From positions 248,001 to 312,000 of the forward strand of contig NZ_SCOM01000003.1 of NCBI RefSeq assembly GCF_005508865.1: a stretch of DNA of 64,000 bases. The letters run 5' to 3'. Both the position numbers and the translations under genes were made by a program. Under the pieces are notes generated by a model. The model worked only from the letters and a program-made list of their open reading frames with translations. It had not been told where the DNA came from and ran no database searches. Numbering within the stretch: the first letter of the stretch is position 1; each line of letters opens with the position of its first letter. Of the stretch, positions 42,461 to 50,416 are shown one piece after another. Source of the stretch: Pseudomonas sp. F(2018) (GTDB lineage Bacteria; Pseudomonadota; Gammaproteobacteria; Pseudomonadales; Pseudomonadaceae).

Positions 42461-42943
42461 TTAAGCGGCCTGGCGGGCGCGCGGTTTGAGGCGTACGTAG
42501 AGGGTCTTGTGCACGCTGGCCACCAGGGTGCCTTCGCCGTCGCGGATGTCCACCTGCAGCTGCGGCAGGTACTTGTTGCCGCCCGCCGTGTGCTCGCGAA
42601 TGTCGGCGAGCAGGGCGTCGTCGACCCGGAAGTCGGCATACACCGCGCCCTTGCCGGGGCTGACGAAGTCGATGCTGGCGGCCTTGTCCCAGACGATGTA
42701 GTCGCGCCCCAGCAGCTGCATCAGCATGAGCACGTAGAAGGGGTCGGTCATGCTGTACAGCGAGCCGCCGAACTGGGTGCGCACGTAGTTGCGATTGAAG
42801 CGCGACAGGCCCATGCGCACCCGCACGCGGCGAAAGTCCGGGCTGATCTCGCGCACGCGGATGCCGGCACCCAGGTAGGGCGGATGGAGGTTCAGGCCCA
42901 GACGCATCAATCGGGAAAGACGGGCCAGCTTGCGATCACTCAT
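42461..42943 (-). CDS. DUF4442-type hotdog-fold protein
   Basis: A 160-residue hotdog-fold protein probably of the DUF4442 group, with NYVRTQFGGSLYSMTDPFYVLMLMQ (in part) in the usual thioesterase-like helix position. The ATG at 42943 (MSDRKLARL) is preferred. An in-frame ATG at 42988 would add 15 residues encoded mostly by the inserted repeat element, whose end lies only 7 nt upstream of 42943. Its ribosome binding site must therefore lie in element sequence (AACAGG) or be weak. It sits between ubiI and ubiH; the substrate is unknown. Confidence 0.8.
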   Translation of the reverse strand: MSDRKLARLSRLMRLGLNLHPPYLGAGIRVREISPDFRRVRVRMGLSRFNRNYVRTQFGGSLYSMTDPFYVLMLMQLLGRDYIVWDKAASIDFVSPGKGAVYADFRVDDALLADIREHTAGGNKYLPQLQVDIRDGEGTLVASVHKTLYVRLKPRARQAA

Positions 42944-42950
42944 ACAGTTC

Positions 42951-43092
42951 AGAACCTGTTTACGATCTTCTGGATTAGAGCCAGACAAGGCAAAAACGGC
43001 CGAGGAAGCGGAGTGTACAAGTAGTACATGAGCATTCCGAGGCCGTTTTTAACGCCGTATGGCCGACAGCCAGGAGATCGTAAACAGGTTCT
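42951..43092 (+). mobile_element. Nested-hairpin MITE-like element, copy 2 (intact ends)
   Basis: A 142-bp sequence with perfect 18-bp terminal inverted repeats (AGAACCTGTTTACGATCT at 42951-42968 and its complement at 43075-43092). It carries an internal 10-bp stem AAAAACGGCC / GGCCGTTTTT and an inner TGTAC-AAGTA-GTACA hairpin. There is no coding capacity. The last base completes the TGA stop of ubiH. It is related to copies 1 and 3. Confidence 0.9.
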
Positions 43093-44276
43093 CACAGACT
43101 ACGGGTGCCGAGGCCCATGGCCTGGCGGGCGAACCAGCGCTTGGCTGGCGGCAACAGATCGAGGCCGAGCAGGCCGAGGGTACGCCCGGCCACCAGCAGC
43201 GACTCGTCGCGGCCGAACAGACGGGTGACGCGGTCGGAGAAGCCGACGGTCAGCGCCTGGTCCTGGCTCTGCCGCGCCAGGTAGCGCTGCAGGCCGGCGA
43301 AATCGCCGGGTTGCTCGCCGCCTGCCAGCAGGATCTCGGCCAGGGCCTGGGCATCGCGCAGCGACAGGTTGAAGCCCTGCCCCGCCACCGGATGCAGGCT
43401 GTGCGCGGCGTTGCCGAGGATCACCAGGTGCGGACGCACCTGCTCGGCGGCCTCCACCAGCGCCAGCGGGTAGACATGCCGCGCGCCAACCTGGCGCAAG
43501 CTGCCCAGGCGGTAGCCGAAGACCTGCTGCAGCTCGGCGAGGAACTCGCGATCGGGCAGTTGCTGCAGGCGCTCGGCGTCCACTGGTGGGCGGGTCCAGA
43601 CCAGCGCGCAGCGCTTGTCCGGCAACGGCAGCAGGGCCAGCGGCCCCTGCTCGGTGAAACGCTCGAACGCCTGGCCGGCATGGGGTTCGGCCGGGCTGAT
43701 ATTGGCGATCAGCGCGCACTGGTCGTAGGGCGTGTGGCGCACGGCGATGCCGAGCTGCTCGCGCAGGCCGGAGCGGCCGCCGTCGGCCAGCACGGCCAGG
43801 TCGCAATCGAGGCTGGAGTCGTCGCTGAGGAACAACCGGTAGCCGTCGTCCAGCGCCTCCATGCGGGTCACTTCCGCCGGGCAGCGCCACTCGACCACTT
43901 CGGGGTCCAGCGCACGCCACAGGCAATGGCCCATCCAGGCATTTTCCAGCACGTAGCCCAGGGCCGGCACGCCTTCATCGGCGGCGGACAGGCGGGTAGC
44001 GCCAAAGCGGCCCTGGTCGGACACCTGGATCTGGGTGATGGCCTCGGCCCGCTCGGCCAGCGTCGGCCACAGGCCGAGGCGCTCGAAGATCTGCCGGCTG
44101 CCGTAGGACAGCGCACTGGAGCGCGCATCATAGCTGGGCTGCCAGGCATTGCCCGGGGCGAAGGGCTCGACCAGCACGATGCGCCAGCCACGCGCCCGTG
44201 CCCCGGCCTGCAGGGCCAGGGCCAGGCTGGCCCCTACCAGGCCACCACCGACGATGGCCAGCTGCACGCGACTCAT
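43092..44276 (-). CDS. ubiH: 2-octaprenyl-6-methoxyphenol hydroxylase UbiH
   Basis: A 394-residue FAD monooxygenase of ubiquinone synthesis with GGGLVGASLALAL (about 8-20) and GNAAHSLHPVAGQGFNLSLRD (in part, about 293-313; Asn replaces the usual Asp in GDAAH). The stop codon's final A is contributed by the end of repeat copy 2. It lies 4 nt downstream of pepP, giving the classical pepP-ubiH-ubiI order. Confidence 0.93.
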   Translation of the reverse strand: MSRVQLAIVGGGLVGASLALALQAGARARGWRIVLVEPFAPGNAWQPSYDARSSALSYGSRQIFERLGLWPTLAERAEAITQIQVSDQGRFGATRLSAADEGVPALGYVLENAWMGHCLWRALDPEVVEWRCPAEVTRMEALDDGYRLFLSDDSSLDCDLAVLADGGRSGLREQLGIAVRHTPYDQCALIANISPAEPHAGQAFERFTEQGPLALLPLPDKRCALVWTRPPVDAERLQQLPDREFLAELQQVFGYRLGSLRQVGARHVYPLALVEAAEQVRPHLVILGNAAHSLHPVAGQGFNLSLRDAQALAEILLAGGEQPGDFAGLQRYLARQSQDQALTVGFSDRVTRLFGRDESLLVAGRTLGLLGLDLLPPAKRWFARQAMGLGTRSL

Positions 44277-44280
44277 CGGC

Positions 44281-45615
44281 TCAGGCAGCCTGCTCGCGAG
44301 CGGCGGCCATCAGCGCCTCGATCTCGGCGACGGTCTTCGGTACGCCGTTGGTGATGACTTCGCAACCGGTCTTGGTCACCAGCACGTCATCCTCGATGCG
44401 CACGCCGATGCCGCGCCACTTCTTCGCCACCTTGTCGTTGTCGGCGGCGATATAGATGCCCGGCTCCACGGTCATGCTCATGCCCGGCTCGAGCACGCGC
44501 CACTCGCCGCCGACCTTGTAGTCGCCGACATCGTGCACGTCCATGCCCAGCCAGTGGCCAGCGCGGTGCATGTAGAAGGGTTTGTAGGCCTCGCTGGCGA
44601 TCAGCTCCTCGACGTCGCCTTCGAGCAGGCCCAGTTCCACCAGGCCGGCGGTGATCACCCGCACGGTGGCCTCGTGGGCCTCGTTCCAGTGCTTGCCGGG
44701 GGCGATGTGCTTGAACGCCTCTTCGTTGGCCTTGAGCACCAGCTCGTAGATGGCCTTCTGCTCGGGCGAGAACTTGCCGTTGACCGGGAAGGTACGGGTG
44801 ATGTCGCTGGCGTAGCAGTCGATCTCGCAACCGGCGTCGATCAGCACCAGGTCGCCATCCTTCAGCGGCGCGTCGTTCTCGCGGTAGTGCAGGATGCAGG
44901 CGTTCTTGCCGGCGGCGACGATGGAGCCATAGGCCGGCATCTTCGCCCCGCCCTTGCGGAACTCGTAATCCAGCTCGGCTTCCAGGTGATATTCGTAGAG
45001 CCCGGCGCGGCTGGTCTGCATGGCACGCACATGGGCACGCGCGCTGATCTCGGCGGCCTCCTTCATCACCTTGGCCTCGGCCGCGCTCTTGTACAGGCGC
45101 ATGTCGTGCAGCAGGTGGTCGAGAGCGACGAACTCGTTGGGCGGCGTTGCGCCCTGACGCGCCTTGGAGCGGATCACGTTGATCCAGTCCATCAGCCGGT
45201 GATCGAATTCCTGGTTGGTGCCGATCGCGTAGTAGACGCGCTCGCGGCCTTCGATGAGGCCGGGCAGGATGTCGTCGATATCGCCGATGGGGAAGGCATC
45301 GTCGGCACCGAACTGCGCCACGGCGCCATCCTGGCCGGCGCGCAGGCCATCCCACAGCTCGCGCTCGGGATCACGCTCGCGACAGAACAGCACGTACTCG
45401 CCGTGCTCGCGGCCGGGAATCAGCGCCAGCACCGCCTCCGGCTCGGGGAAGCCGGTGAGGTACTGGAAGTCGCTGTCCTGGCGGTAGACGTGCTCGACGT
45501 CGCGGTTGCGGATATACACCGGCGCCGCTGGGAGGATGGCGATGCTGTTGGGTTCCATCTGCTCCATCAGCGCCTTGCGCCGACGGGCGTATTCCGCGCG
45601 GGGGATGCTGACCAT
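44281..45615 (-). CDS. pepP: Xaa-Pro aminopeptidase P
   Basis: A 444-residue M24B metallopeptidase that removes N-terminal residues preceding proline. Metal ligands are visible in IDAGCEIDCYASDITRTF (two Asp, about 261-278), HRAGHWLGMDVHD (His about 357), VEPGIY (Glu) and GVRIEDD (Glu). It is co-directional with ubiH (4-nt gap) and the YecA-like gene (9-nt gap upstream), consistent with one operon. Confidence 0.96.
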   Translation of the reverse strand: MVSIPRAEYARRRKALMEQMEPNSIAILPAAPVYIRNRDVEHVYRQDSDFQYLTGFPEPEAVLALIPGREHGEYVLFCRERDPERELWDGLRAGQDGAVAQFGADDAFPIGDIDDILPGLIEGRERVYYAIGTNQEFDHRLMDWINVIRSKARQGATPPNEFVALDHLLHDMRLYKSAAEAKVMKEAAEISARAHVRAMQTSRAGLYEYHLEAELDYEFRKGGAKMPAYGSIVAAGKNACILHYRENDAPLKDGDLVLIDAGCEIDCYASDITRTFPVNGKFSPEQKAIYELVLKANEEAFKHIAPGKHWNEAHEATVRVITAGLVELGLLEGDVEELIASEAYKPFYMHRAGHWLGMDVHDVGDYKVGGEWRVLEPGMSMTVEPGIYIAADNDKVAKKWRGIGVRIEDDVLVTKTGCEVITNGVPKTVAEIEALMAAAREQAA

Positions 45616-45624
45616 GGCTGAACC

Positions 45625-46179
45625 TCAGTGCAGAGAAGGTTTGGGGGCGGGCGCCGCGACCTTGCCGCACTCGGCGAACAGCAGCAGCGGGGCCACGCGC
45701 AGGTATTCCATCACTTCCATATAGTCACTTTCGCCGTCCTCGGATTCCTCCAGCGCGCTCTGTACCTGAGCGATGGCGGAAAGATCCTGCAGCACTTCCA
45801 TGGCCTCGGCGCTCAGCGCGGCGTTGCCGAGGATCATGCCGAAGCCGTCGAGGAAGCCCTGGCACCACTGGCCGAGGGCCTTGGCGCGCTCGCCCAGCGG
45901 CGCATCGTCGCCAGGCAGCAGCAGGACCACGGTGACGTCGCTGCCACCCAGCTCGCCCTTGACCATCTCCTGCAGACCGACCAGGGCCTGGCGCACGTTG
46001 TCGGCCGGCTCGGCGCCGAGCAATTCGACGGCATCGGCAATCCAGGCATCGGCCTCGAAGCCGGCACCGGCGCAGCTGCGACCGAGCAGCAGGCCGTGCA
46101 GTTCGGCGGGGGAAACAGGTTTGCCAGTGCTCGCCAGGAGGGCGGCGAAGGCGGCGTAGGGGGAATTCGAAATGGACAT
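45625..46179 (-). CDS. UPF0149 (YecA/YgfB-like) protein
   Basis: A 184-residue protein of the UPF0149 family with [13 protein letters not shown] (about 25-37) and the central [10 protein letters not shown] motif. The ATG at 46179 ([11 protein letters not shown]) is used; the upstream extension is Arg-rich shadow. Family members (YgfB) have been linked to regulation of cell-wall and beta-lactam responses in P. aeruginosa. It is the first gene of the yecA-pepP-ubiH-ubiI run, divergent from the zapA unit. Confidence 0.88.
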   Translation of the reverse strand: MSISNSPYAAFAALLASTGKPVSPAELHGLLLGRSCAGAGFEADAWIADAVELLGAEPADNVRQALVGLQEMVKGELGGSDVTVVLLLPGDDAPLGERAKALGQWCQGFLDGFGMILGNAALSAEAMEVLQDLSAIAQVQSALEESEDGESDYMEVMEYLRVAPLLLFAECGKVAAPAPKPSLH

Positions 46180-46276
46180 GGCAACTAGGCGCTGAATCGC
46201 GCAATCTCTAGAATGGAGGCCTCGTATCGTAGGGCCTGCGCGCCAGGGTTTCCACCGCCTCGTTGCCGCACAGCGC

Positions 46277-46307
46277 TTGCCGCCCCCTCCCCGCAATCCT
46301 TTATAGT
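46277..46307 (+). promoter_or_regulatory. Candidate promoter of the TIGR02449-zapA unit
   Basis: TTGCCG (46277-46282) and TATAGT (46302-46307) are separated by 19 nt, slightly longer than optimal, and stand 21 nt ahead of the ATG at 46328. Confidence 0.45.
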
Positions 46308-46327
46308 GCCGAGATCACTGCCCAGGT

Positions 46328-46546
46328 ATGGAGCCGATGGAAGACGCCGAACTGCAAGCCCTCACACGCAAGCTGGAACTGCTGATCCAGCGCGTCGAGC
46401 AGCTGAAGACGCAGAATCGCTCCCTGCTGGCCAGTGAAAAGGCCTGGCGCGAGGAACGCGCCCATCTGATCGAAAAGAACGAAATGGCCCGGCAGAAGGT
46501 CGAAGCGATGATTTCGCGCCTGAAAGCCCTGGAGCAGGACTCATGA
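46328..46546 (+). CDS. TIGR02449-family coiled-coil protein
   Basis: A 72-residue protein that is almost entirely coiled coil (Leu/Glu/Lys/Arg heptads from about residue 9 to 68). This family always precedes zapA in pseudomonads and relatives and is called TIGR02449; it looks like a small ZapB-type protein, but that role is inference. Two ATGs are possible (46328 and 46337). The end overlaps zapA by 4 nt (ATGA). Confidence 0.88.
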   Translation: MEPMEDAELQALTRKLELLIQRVEQLKTQNRSLLASEKAWREERAHLIEKNEMARQKVEAMISRLKALEQDS

Positions 46547-46857
46547 CCCAGTCGAACACCGTAACCGTGCATATTCTCGACAAGGAATATTGCATCGCCT
46601 GCCCGGCGGACGAACGCGCCAACCTGGAGAGCGCCGCGCGCTACCTGGACGGCAAGATGCGCGAGATCCGCTCCGGGGGCAAAGTCATAGGCGCTGACCG
46701 CATCGCCGTGATGGCCGCGCTGAACATCACCCATGATCTGCTGCACAAGCAGCAGCGCCTGGATCAGGAAGCCAACTCCACCCGCGAGCGCGTGCGCGAT
46801 CTGCTGGATCGGGTCGACACTGCTCTGGCCGCCGATCCGGATGGCCAGACACTCTGA
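46543..46857 (+). CDS. zapA: Cell division protein ZapA
   Basis: A 104-residue protein with the ZapA beta-strand start (NTVTVHILDKEYCIACP) and a long C-terminal helix. ZapA crosslinks FtsZ protofilaments at midcell. The ATGA overlap with the preceding gene and the downstream ssrS/fthC pair reproduce the conserved zapA-ssrS-fthC order. Confidence 0.95.
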   Translation: MTQSNTVTVHILDKEYCIACPADERANLESAARYLDGKMREIRSGGKVIGADRIAVMAALNITHDLLHKQQRLDQEANSTRERVRDLLDRVDTALAADPDGQTL

Positions 46858-46878
46858 TTGCAGAGCGGTCGAATGGGG

Positions 46879-46884
46879 TATACT
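46879..46884 (+). promoter_or_regulatory. -10 element of the 6S RNA promoter
   Basis: TATACT lies about 7-10 nt upstream of the predicted 6S RNA 5' end. The upstream GGTCGAATGGGG gives no clear -35 hexamer. The position matches a dedicated ssrS promoter just after zapA. Confidence 0.6.
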
Positions 46885-46888
46885 CGCC

Positions 46889-47071
46889 CCGAGCTCCCTG
46901 GTGTGTTGGCCAGTCGGTGATGTCCCTGAGCCGATACGCACAACCACGGGGGTTGCCAGCGGGGCCGGTGTGCATGTCCGCCTGACGGAAAGCCTTAACG
47001 CCTCCTGCAATCTCCACCTTGAACTTTCGGGTTCAAGGGCTAACCCGACAGCGGCATGACCGGGGAGTCCA
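46889..47071 (+). ncRNA. ssrS: 6S RNA
   Basis: About 183 nt between zapA and fthC. The closing stem pairs CTCCCTGG (46894-46901) with CCGGGGAG (47060-47067), including one G-U. Near the 3' side there is a perfect 8-bp hairpin, CCTTGAAC / GGTTCAAGG core (47017-47038). The long middle part forms the expected extended, bulged rod. 6S RNA mimics an open promoter and sequesters sigma-70 RNA polymerase in stationary phase. The ends are estimated from pairing, not mapped. Confidence 0.9.
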
Positions 47072-47078
47072 GAATTCC

Positions 47079-47678
47079 ATGATCCTGGCTGGTGATCTAT
47101 CCCGCGCGGCGCTACGCCGCCAGCTCCGCCAGGCTCGCCGCAACCTCTCCCCCCAGCAACAACAGCGCGCCGCCCGCGCGCTGTACCGGCAACTGGCCCA
47201 GCATCCGCTGTTCCGCCGCGCCCGCCATATCGCCCTGTATTTGCCCAATGACGGCGAGATCGATCCGCGCCCGTTGCTGCGTGAGGCCCAGCGTCGCGGC
47301 AAGGCGACCTACCTGCCGGTGCTCCGCGACTGGCCACGCACCAAGATGAACTTCCAGCGCGTGCATGCGCACGAGGCACTGGCACGCAATCGTTTCCGCA
47401 TCGAGGAACCACAGGCGCGGCGCGCGCGCCAACGCAAGGTCTGGGCTCTGGACCTGGTGCTGCTGCCGCTGGTGGGCTTCGATCTGTACGGCGGACGCCT
47501 GGGCATGGGCGGCGGCTTCTACGACCGCAGCCTGGCCTATCGGCAACTGCGCAAAAATTGGCACAAGCCGACGCTTTTAGGAGTGGCGCATGAATGTCAG
47601 CAGGTGGACAGGCTGACTCTGGCCAGTTGGGATATTCGCCTCGGCGCGGTAGTGACGGATCGCCGCTGGCATAACTGA
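47079..47678 (+). CDS. fthC: 5-formyltetrahydrofolate cyclo-ligase
   Basis: A 199-residue enzyme (YgfA family) that converts 5-formyl-THF to 5,10-methenyl-THF with ATP. It shows YLPNDGEIDPRPLL (about 47-60) and the folate/ATP-binding GGRLGMGGGFYDR (about 137-149). The ATG at 47079 is used; its GGGGAG ribosome binding site (47062-47067) belongs to the 3' strand of the 6S closing stem. Dicistronic ssrS-fthC transcription is conserved in gammaproteobacteria. Confidence 0.93.
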   Translation: MILAGDLSRAALRRQLRQARRNLSPQQQQRAARALYRQLAQHPLFRRARHIALYLPNDGEIDPRPLLREAQRRGKATYLPVLRDWPRTKMNFQRVHAHEALARNRFRIEEPQARRARQRKVWALDLVLLPLVGFDLYGGRLGMGGGFYDRSLAYRQLRKNWHKPTLLGVAHECQQVDRLTLASWDIRLGAVVTDRRWHN

Positions 47679-47711
47679 GACCGCCGCGCTCCCTGCGGCG
47701 ATGTCAGTGGG

Positions 47712-47840
47712 TCATTGCTGAATCTGGCTGGACGGCGAGTCGCCCTGACGGTCCCAGAGACCCTGGGTGTAACCCGTGGTAACCATGCCCAGGCTGAATA
47801 GAATGACCAGGACCCACAAAATATCTGGCTTGCGCTTCAT
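47712..47840 (-). CDS. 42-residue single-pass membrane protein, unknown function
   Basis: A short frame that standard calling would miss. It starts ATG at 47840 after GGGGGAGGCAACTCG (strong Shine-Dalgarno) and ends TGA at 47712. The product begins MKRKPDILW, has one hydrophobic helix (about residues 7-24) and a polar tail ending SSQIQQ. Lys/Arg at the N-terminus suggests an N-in topology. It stands alone between fthC and the EVE gene on the opposite strand. I cannot name a family. Confidence 0.7.
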   Translation of the reverse strand: MKRKPDILWVLVILFSLGMVTTGYTQGLWDRQGDSPSSQIQQ

Positions 47841-48039
47841 CGAGTTGCCTCCCCCTTTCGGCACACTACTGTTCTCTACCGGTGGCGGTGTTGTTATTGG
47901 CCGTTACGGCGGCGCCTAGCCTGGGCCATCGGCCGCCAGGAAGCGGTGAAGACCCACACATTTTTTGACGCCATCCGGCAGTCATTCGCGGGAACGATTT
48001 TCAGCCCCGCGCAAGGACCGGCAGACAGGAGCAAAGTTC

Positions 48040-48489
48040 ATGCCTTATTGGCTGATGAAATCGGAACCCGACGAACTGTCTATCCAACACCTGAAACAGC
48101 TCGGCCGCGCGCGCTGGGATGGGGTGCGCAACTACCAGGCGCGCAATTTCCTGCGCAGCATGCAGATCGGCGATGAGTTCTTTTTCTATCACTCCAGCTG
48201 CCCGGAACCGGGCATCGCCGGTATCGCGCGCATCGCCTGCCCGGTCTATCCGGACCCCACTGCCCTGGACCCGAACAGCCACTACTTCGACGCCAAGGCC
48301 AGCGCCGAGAAGAATCCCTGGAGCGCCCTCGACGTCGAGTTCGTCGAGGCCTTCCCACGCGTGCTGCCATTGGCCAGTCTGCGCGAGCAACAGGCACTGG
48401 CCGAACTGGCCTTGGTGCAACGCGGCAGCCGCCTCTCGGTGATGCCGGTCAGTGAAGAACAATGGCAGGCCATTCTCGCCATGCGTTGA
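48040..48489 (+). CDS. EVE-domain protein
   Basis: A 149-residue protein that is one EVE (PUA/YTH-related) domain: MPYWLMKSEPDELSI at the start, WDGVRNYQARN (about 27-37) and FFYHSS. EVE domains recognise modified bases or nucleotides; the ligand here is unknown. The ATG at 48040 follows ACAGGAG. About 200 nt of mostly unannotated sequence precede it. Confidence 0.88.
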   Translation: MPYWLMKSEPDELSIQHLKQLGRARWDGVRNYQARNFLRSMQIGDEFFFYHSSCPEPGIAGIARIACPVYPDPTALDPNSHYFDAKASAEKNPWSALDVEFVEAFPRVLPLASLREQQALAELALVQRGSRLSVMPVSEEQWQAILAMR

Positions 48490-48540
48490 GTCCCCACCGG
48501 CGCTGTGCTATCACCACGGCATAGCCTCGCGGAGCCGATC

Positions 48541-50415
48541 ATGCGCGCACGACCCGTCTGGCCCGCGCGCCTGGCGCTGGCCTTCCTCTTTCTGGTGCTG
48601 TGCCTGGCCAGCCTGATGCTCTGGCGCCAACTGGAGCGCGATCAGCAGGCACGCGTGGAGGAACGGGTCGACTACCAGGCACGCAGCCTGGCGCGCCAGC
48701 TGGAAAGCACGCTGCAAACCGAGGTCGAGAGCCTCGGCCGCATCGCCCGGCTGTGGAATAACCTGGGCCGCCTGTCGCGCGACGACTGGGAACAGGAAGC
48801 CGAGCTGGCGCTGACCGACTTCCCCGCCTACCAGTCGGTGCAATGGATCGGCCCTGACCTGCAGATGCGCTGGCTGCTGCCGCTGCGCGGCAACGAGGCC
48901 GCTGCCAATTTCCGCCTCACCGCCGACCATCCCAACTATCCGCTGGCCATGCAGGCCAAACAGACCGGCGAGCAGCGCTTTTCCAACAGCTTCCAGCTGG
49001 TCCAGGGCGGTCGCGGCTTCGTTCTCTATACCCCGCTGTACCTGGAGGTCGGCCCGGACCAGCATCGCTTCGATGGCTTCCTGCAGGGCGTATTCCGCGT
49101 CGAGCCACTGATGGACGAGCTGCTCGCTCATCTGGACAGTGACAGTTTCAGCGTGCGCCTGCGGGAAAACGGTCAGAGCCTGTACAGCCGCGAGCGTCCG
49201 GACACGCTGTCGCAGATGGCCAGCGAAGTGCCGCTGCGACTGCTCAACAACGACACCTTCAGCCTGCAGCTGAGCCCCACCGCCAAGCTGCTGCAGGGCC
49301 TGGCCACGCCCCTGCCGCAGGTGGTACTGGGCGCCGGGCTGGCCATCAGCCTGCTGCTGGTGGCCGCCCTGGCCCTGGCCCTGGAGAACACTCACCGCGC
49401 CGGCGCCCTGCAACGCACCAATCGCAGCCTGAAGGTGGAAGCCACCCGCCGCGAAGAGATCGAACGCCACCTGCGCGATAGCCGCGAGCGCCTGCAGCTG
49501 GTGCTCGACCTCACCGACTCCAGCCACGACAGCCTGTTCATCTTCGATACCCGCAGCCGCGAACTGCTGCACATGAACCAGGCCACCTACGCCGGCCTCG
49601 GCTACCGCGCCGAGCAGTTCGCCCAGCTCCTGCGCGAGGCTCCCGAGCAACTGCTGCCGGGCTTCCACGCCTGGCTGGAAGAGGTGCGCACGGCCCAGCA
49701 GGACAACCAGTCGCGGATCTTCCAGCGCGAGCTGTGCCGCCGTGATGGCAGCCGCCAGCCGGCGGAGATCAACACCCAGCTGGTGCAGCTGGGCGAGCGC
49801 GAATACCTGATCGCCGTGTCCCGCGACAACAGCGAGCGCCTGGAGCTGGAGGCGCGCCTGCAGCGCCTGTCGCAGCTGGACGGTCTGACCGGCATCTACA
49901 ACCGGCGCTTCTTCGACCAGCAGCTGCACAGCGAATGGCGCCGCCTGCGCCGGATCGGCGCGCCGCTGGCCCTGCTGATGCTGGATATCGACCACTTCAA
50001 GGCGTTCAACGACGGCCTCGGCCACCTGGCCGGCGACGATGCCCTGCGCAAGGTCGGCGAAGTCCTGCAGAACAGCCTGCAGCGCGAGGGCGACGTGGCC
50101 TGTCGCTACGGCGGCGAGGAGTTCGCCATCATCCTCGCCAACACCGGCCTCGAGGGCGGCGAGCATGTGGCCGCGCGGGTCCACGACCTGATCGCCGGGC
50201 TGGCCATCGCCCACCCGGGCAGTCCCCAGGGCCGCCTGACCCTGAGTATCGGCCTGGCGGTGGCGGAGCCGGTCAGCGAGGAACAGCCGGGCGGGCTGGT
50301 GGCGCGTAGCGATCAGGCCCTGTATCGGGCCAAGCACGAGGGACGCAATCGCACCTGCGTGTGGAGCGAGGCCATGGCCGGCGAAGGGCGTGAGCGCCAG
50401 GCGCCGCCCGTCTGA
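48541..50415 (+). CDS. CHASE-like/PAS/GGDEF diguanylate cyclase
   Basis: A 624-residue membrane protein. It has helices at about 7-29 and 270-295 flanking a CHASE-type periplasmic sensor of about 240 residues, a PAS region (about 320-440) and a C-terminal GGDEF domain. The active site reads GGEEF (about 524-528), with an intact RxxD inhibitory site (REGD) five residues ahead, so it should make cyclic-di-GMP and be product-inhibited. ATG at 48541. It is convergent with the FliL-like gene, whose stop lies 1 nt away. Confidence 0.9.
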   Translation: MRARPVWPARLALAFLFLVLCLASLMLWRQLERDQQARVEERVDYQARSLARQLESTLQTEVESLGRIARLWNNLGRLSRDDWEQEAELALTDFPAYQSVQWIGPDLQMRWLLPLRGNEAAANFRLTADHPNYPLAMQAKQTGEQRFSNSFQLVQGGRGFVLYTPLYLEVGPDQHRFDGFLQGVFRVEPLMDELLAHLDSDSFSVRLRENGQSLYSRERPDTLSQMASEVPLRLLNNDTFSLQLSPTAKLLQGLATPLPQVVLGAGLAISLLLVAALALALENTHRAGALQRTNRSLKVEATRREEIERHLRDSRERLQLVLDLTDSSHDSLFIFDTRSRELLHMNQATYAGLGYRAEQFAQLLREAPEQLLPGFHAWLEEVRTAQQDNQSRIFQRELCRRDGSRQPAEINTQLVQLGEREYLIAVSRDNSERLELEARLQRLSQLDGLTGIYNRRFFDQQLHSEWRRLRRIGAPLALLMLDIDHFKAFNDGLGHLAGDDALRKVGEVLQNSLQREGDVACRYGGEEFAIILANTGLEGGEHVAARVHDLIAGLAIAHPGSPQGRLTLSIGLAVAEPVSEEQPGGLVARSDQALYRAKHEGRNRTCVWSEAMAGEGRERQAPPV

Positions 50416-50416
50416 C

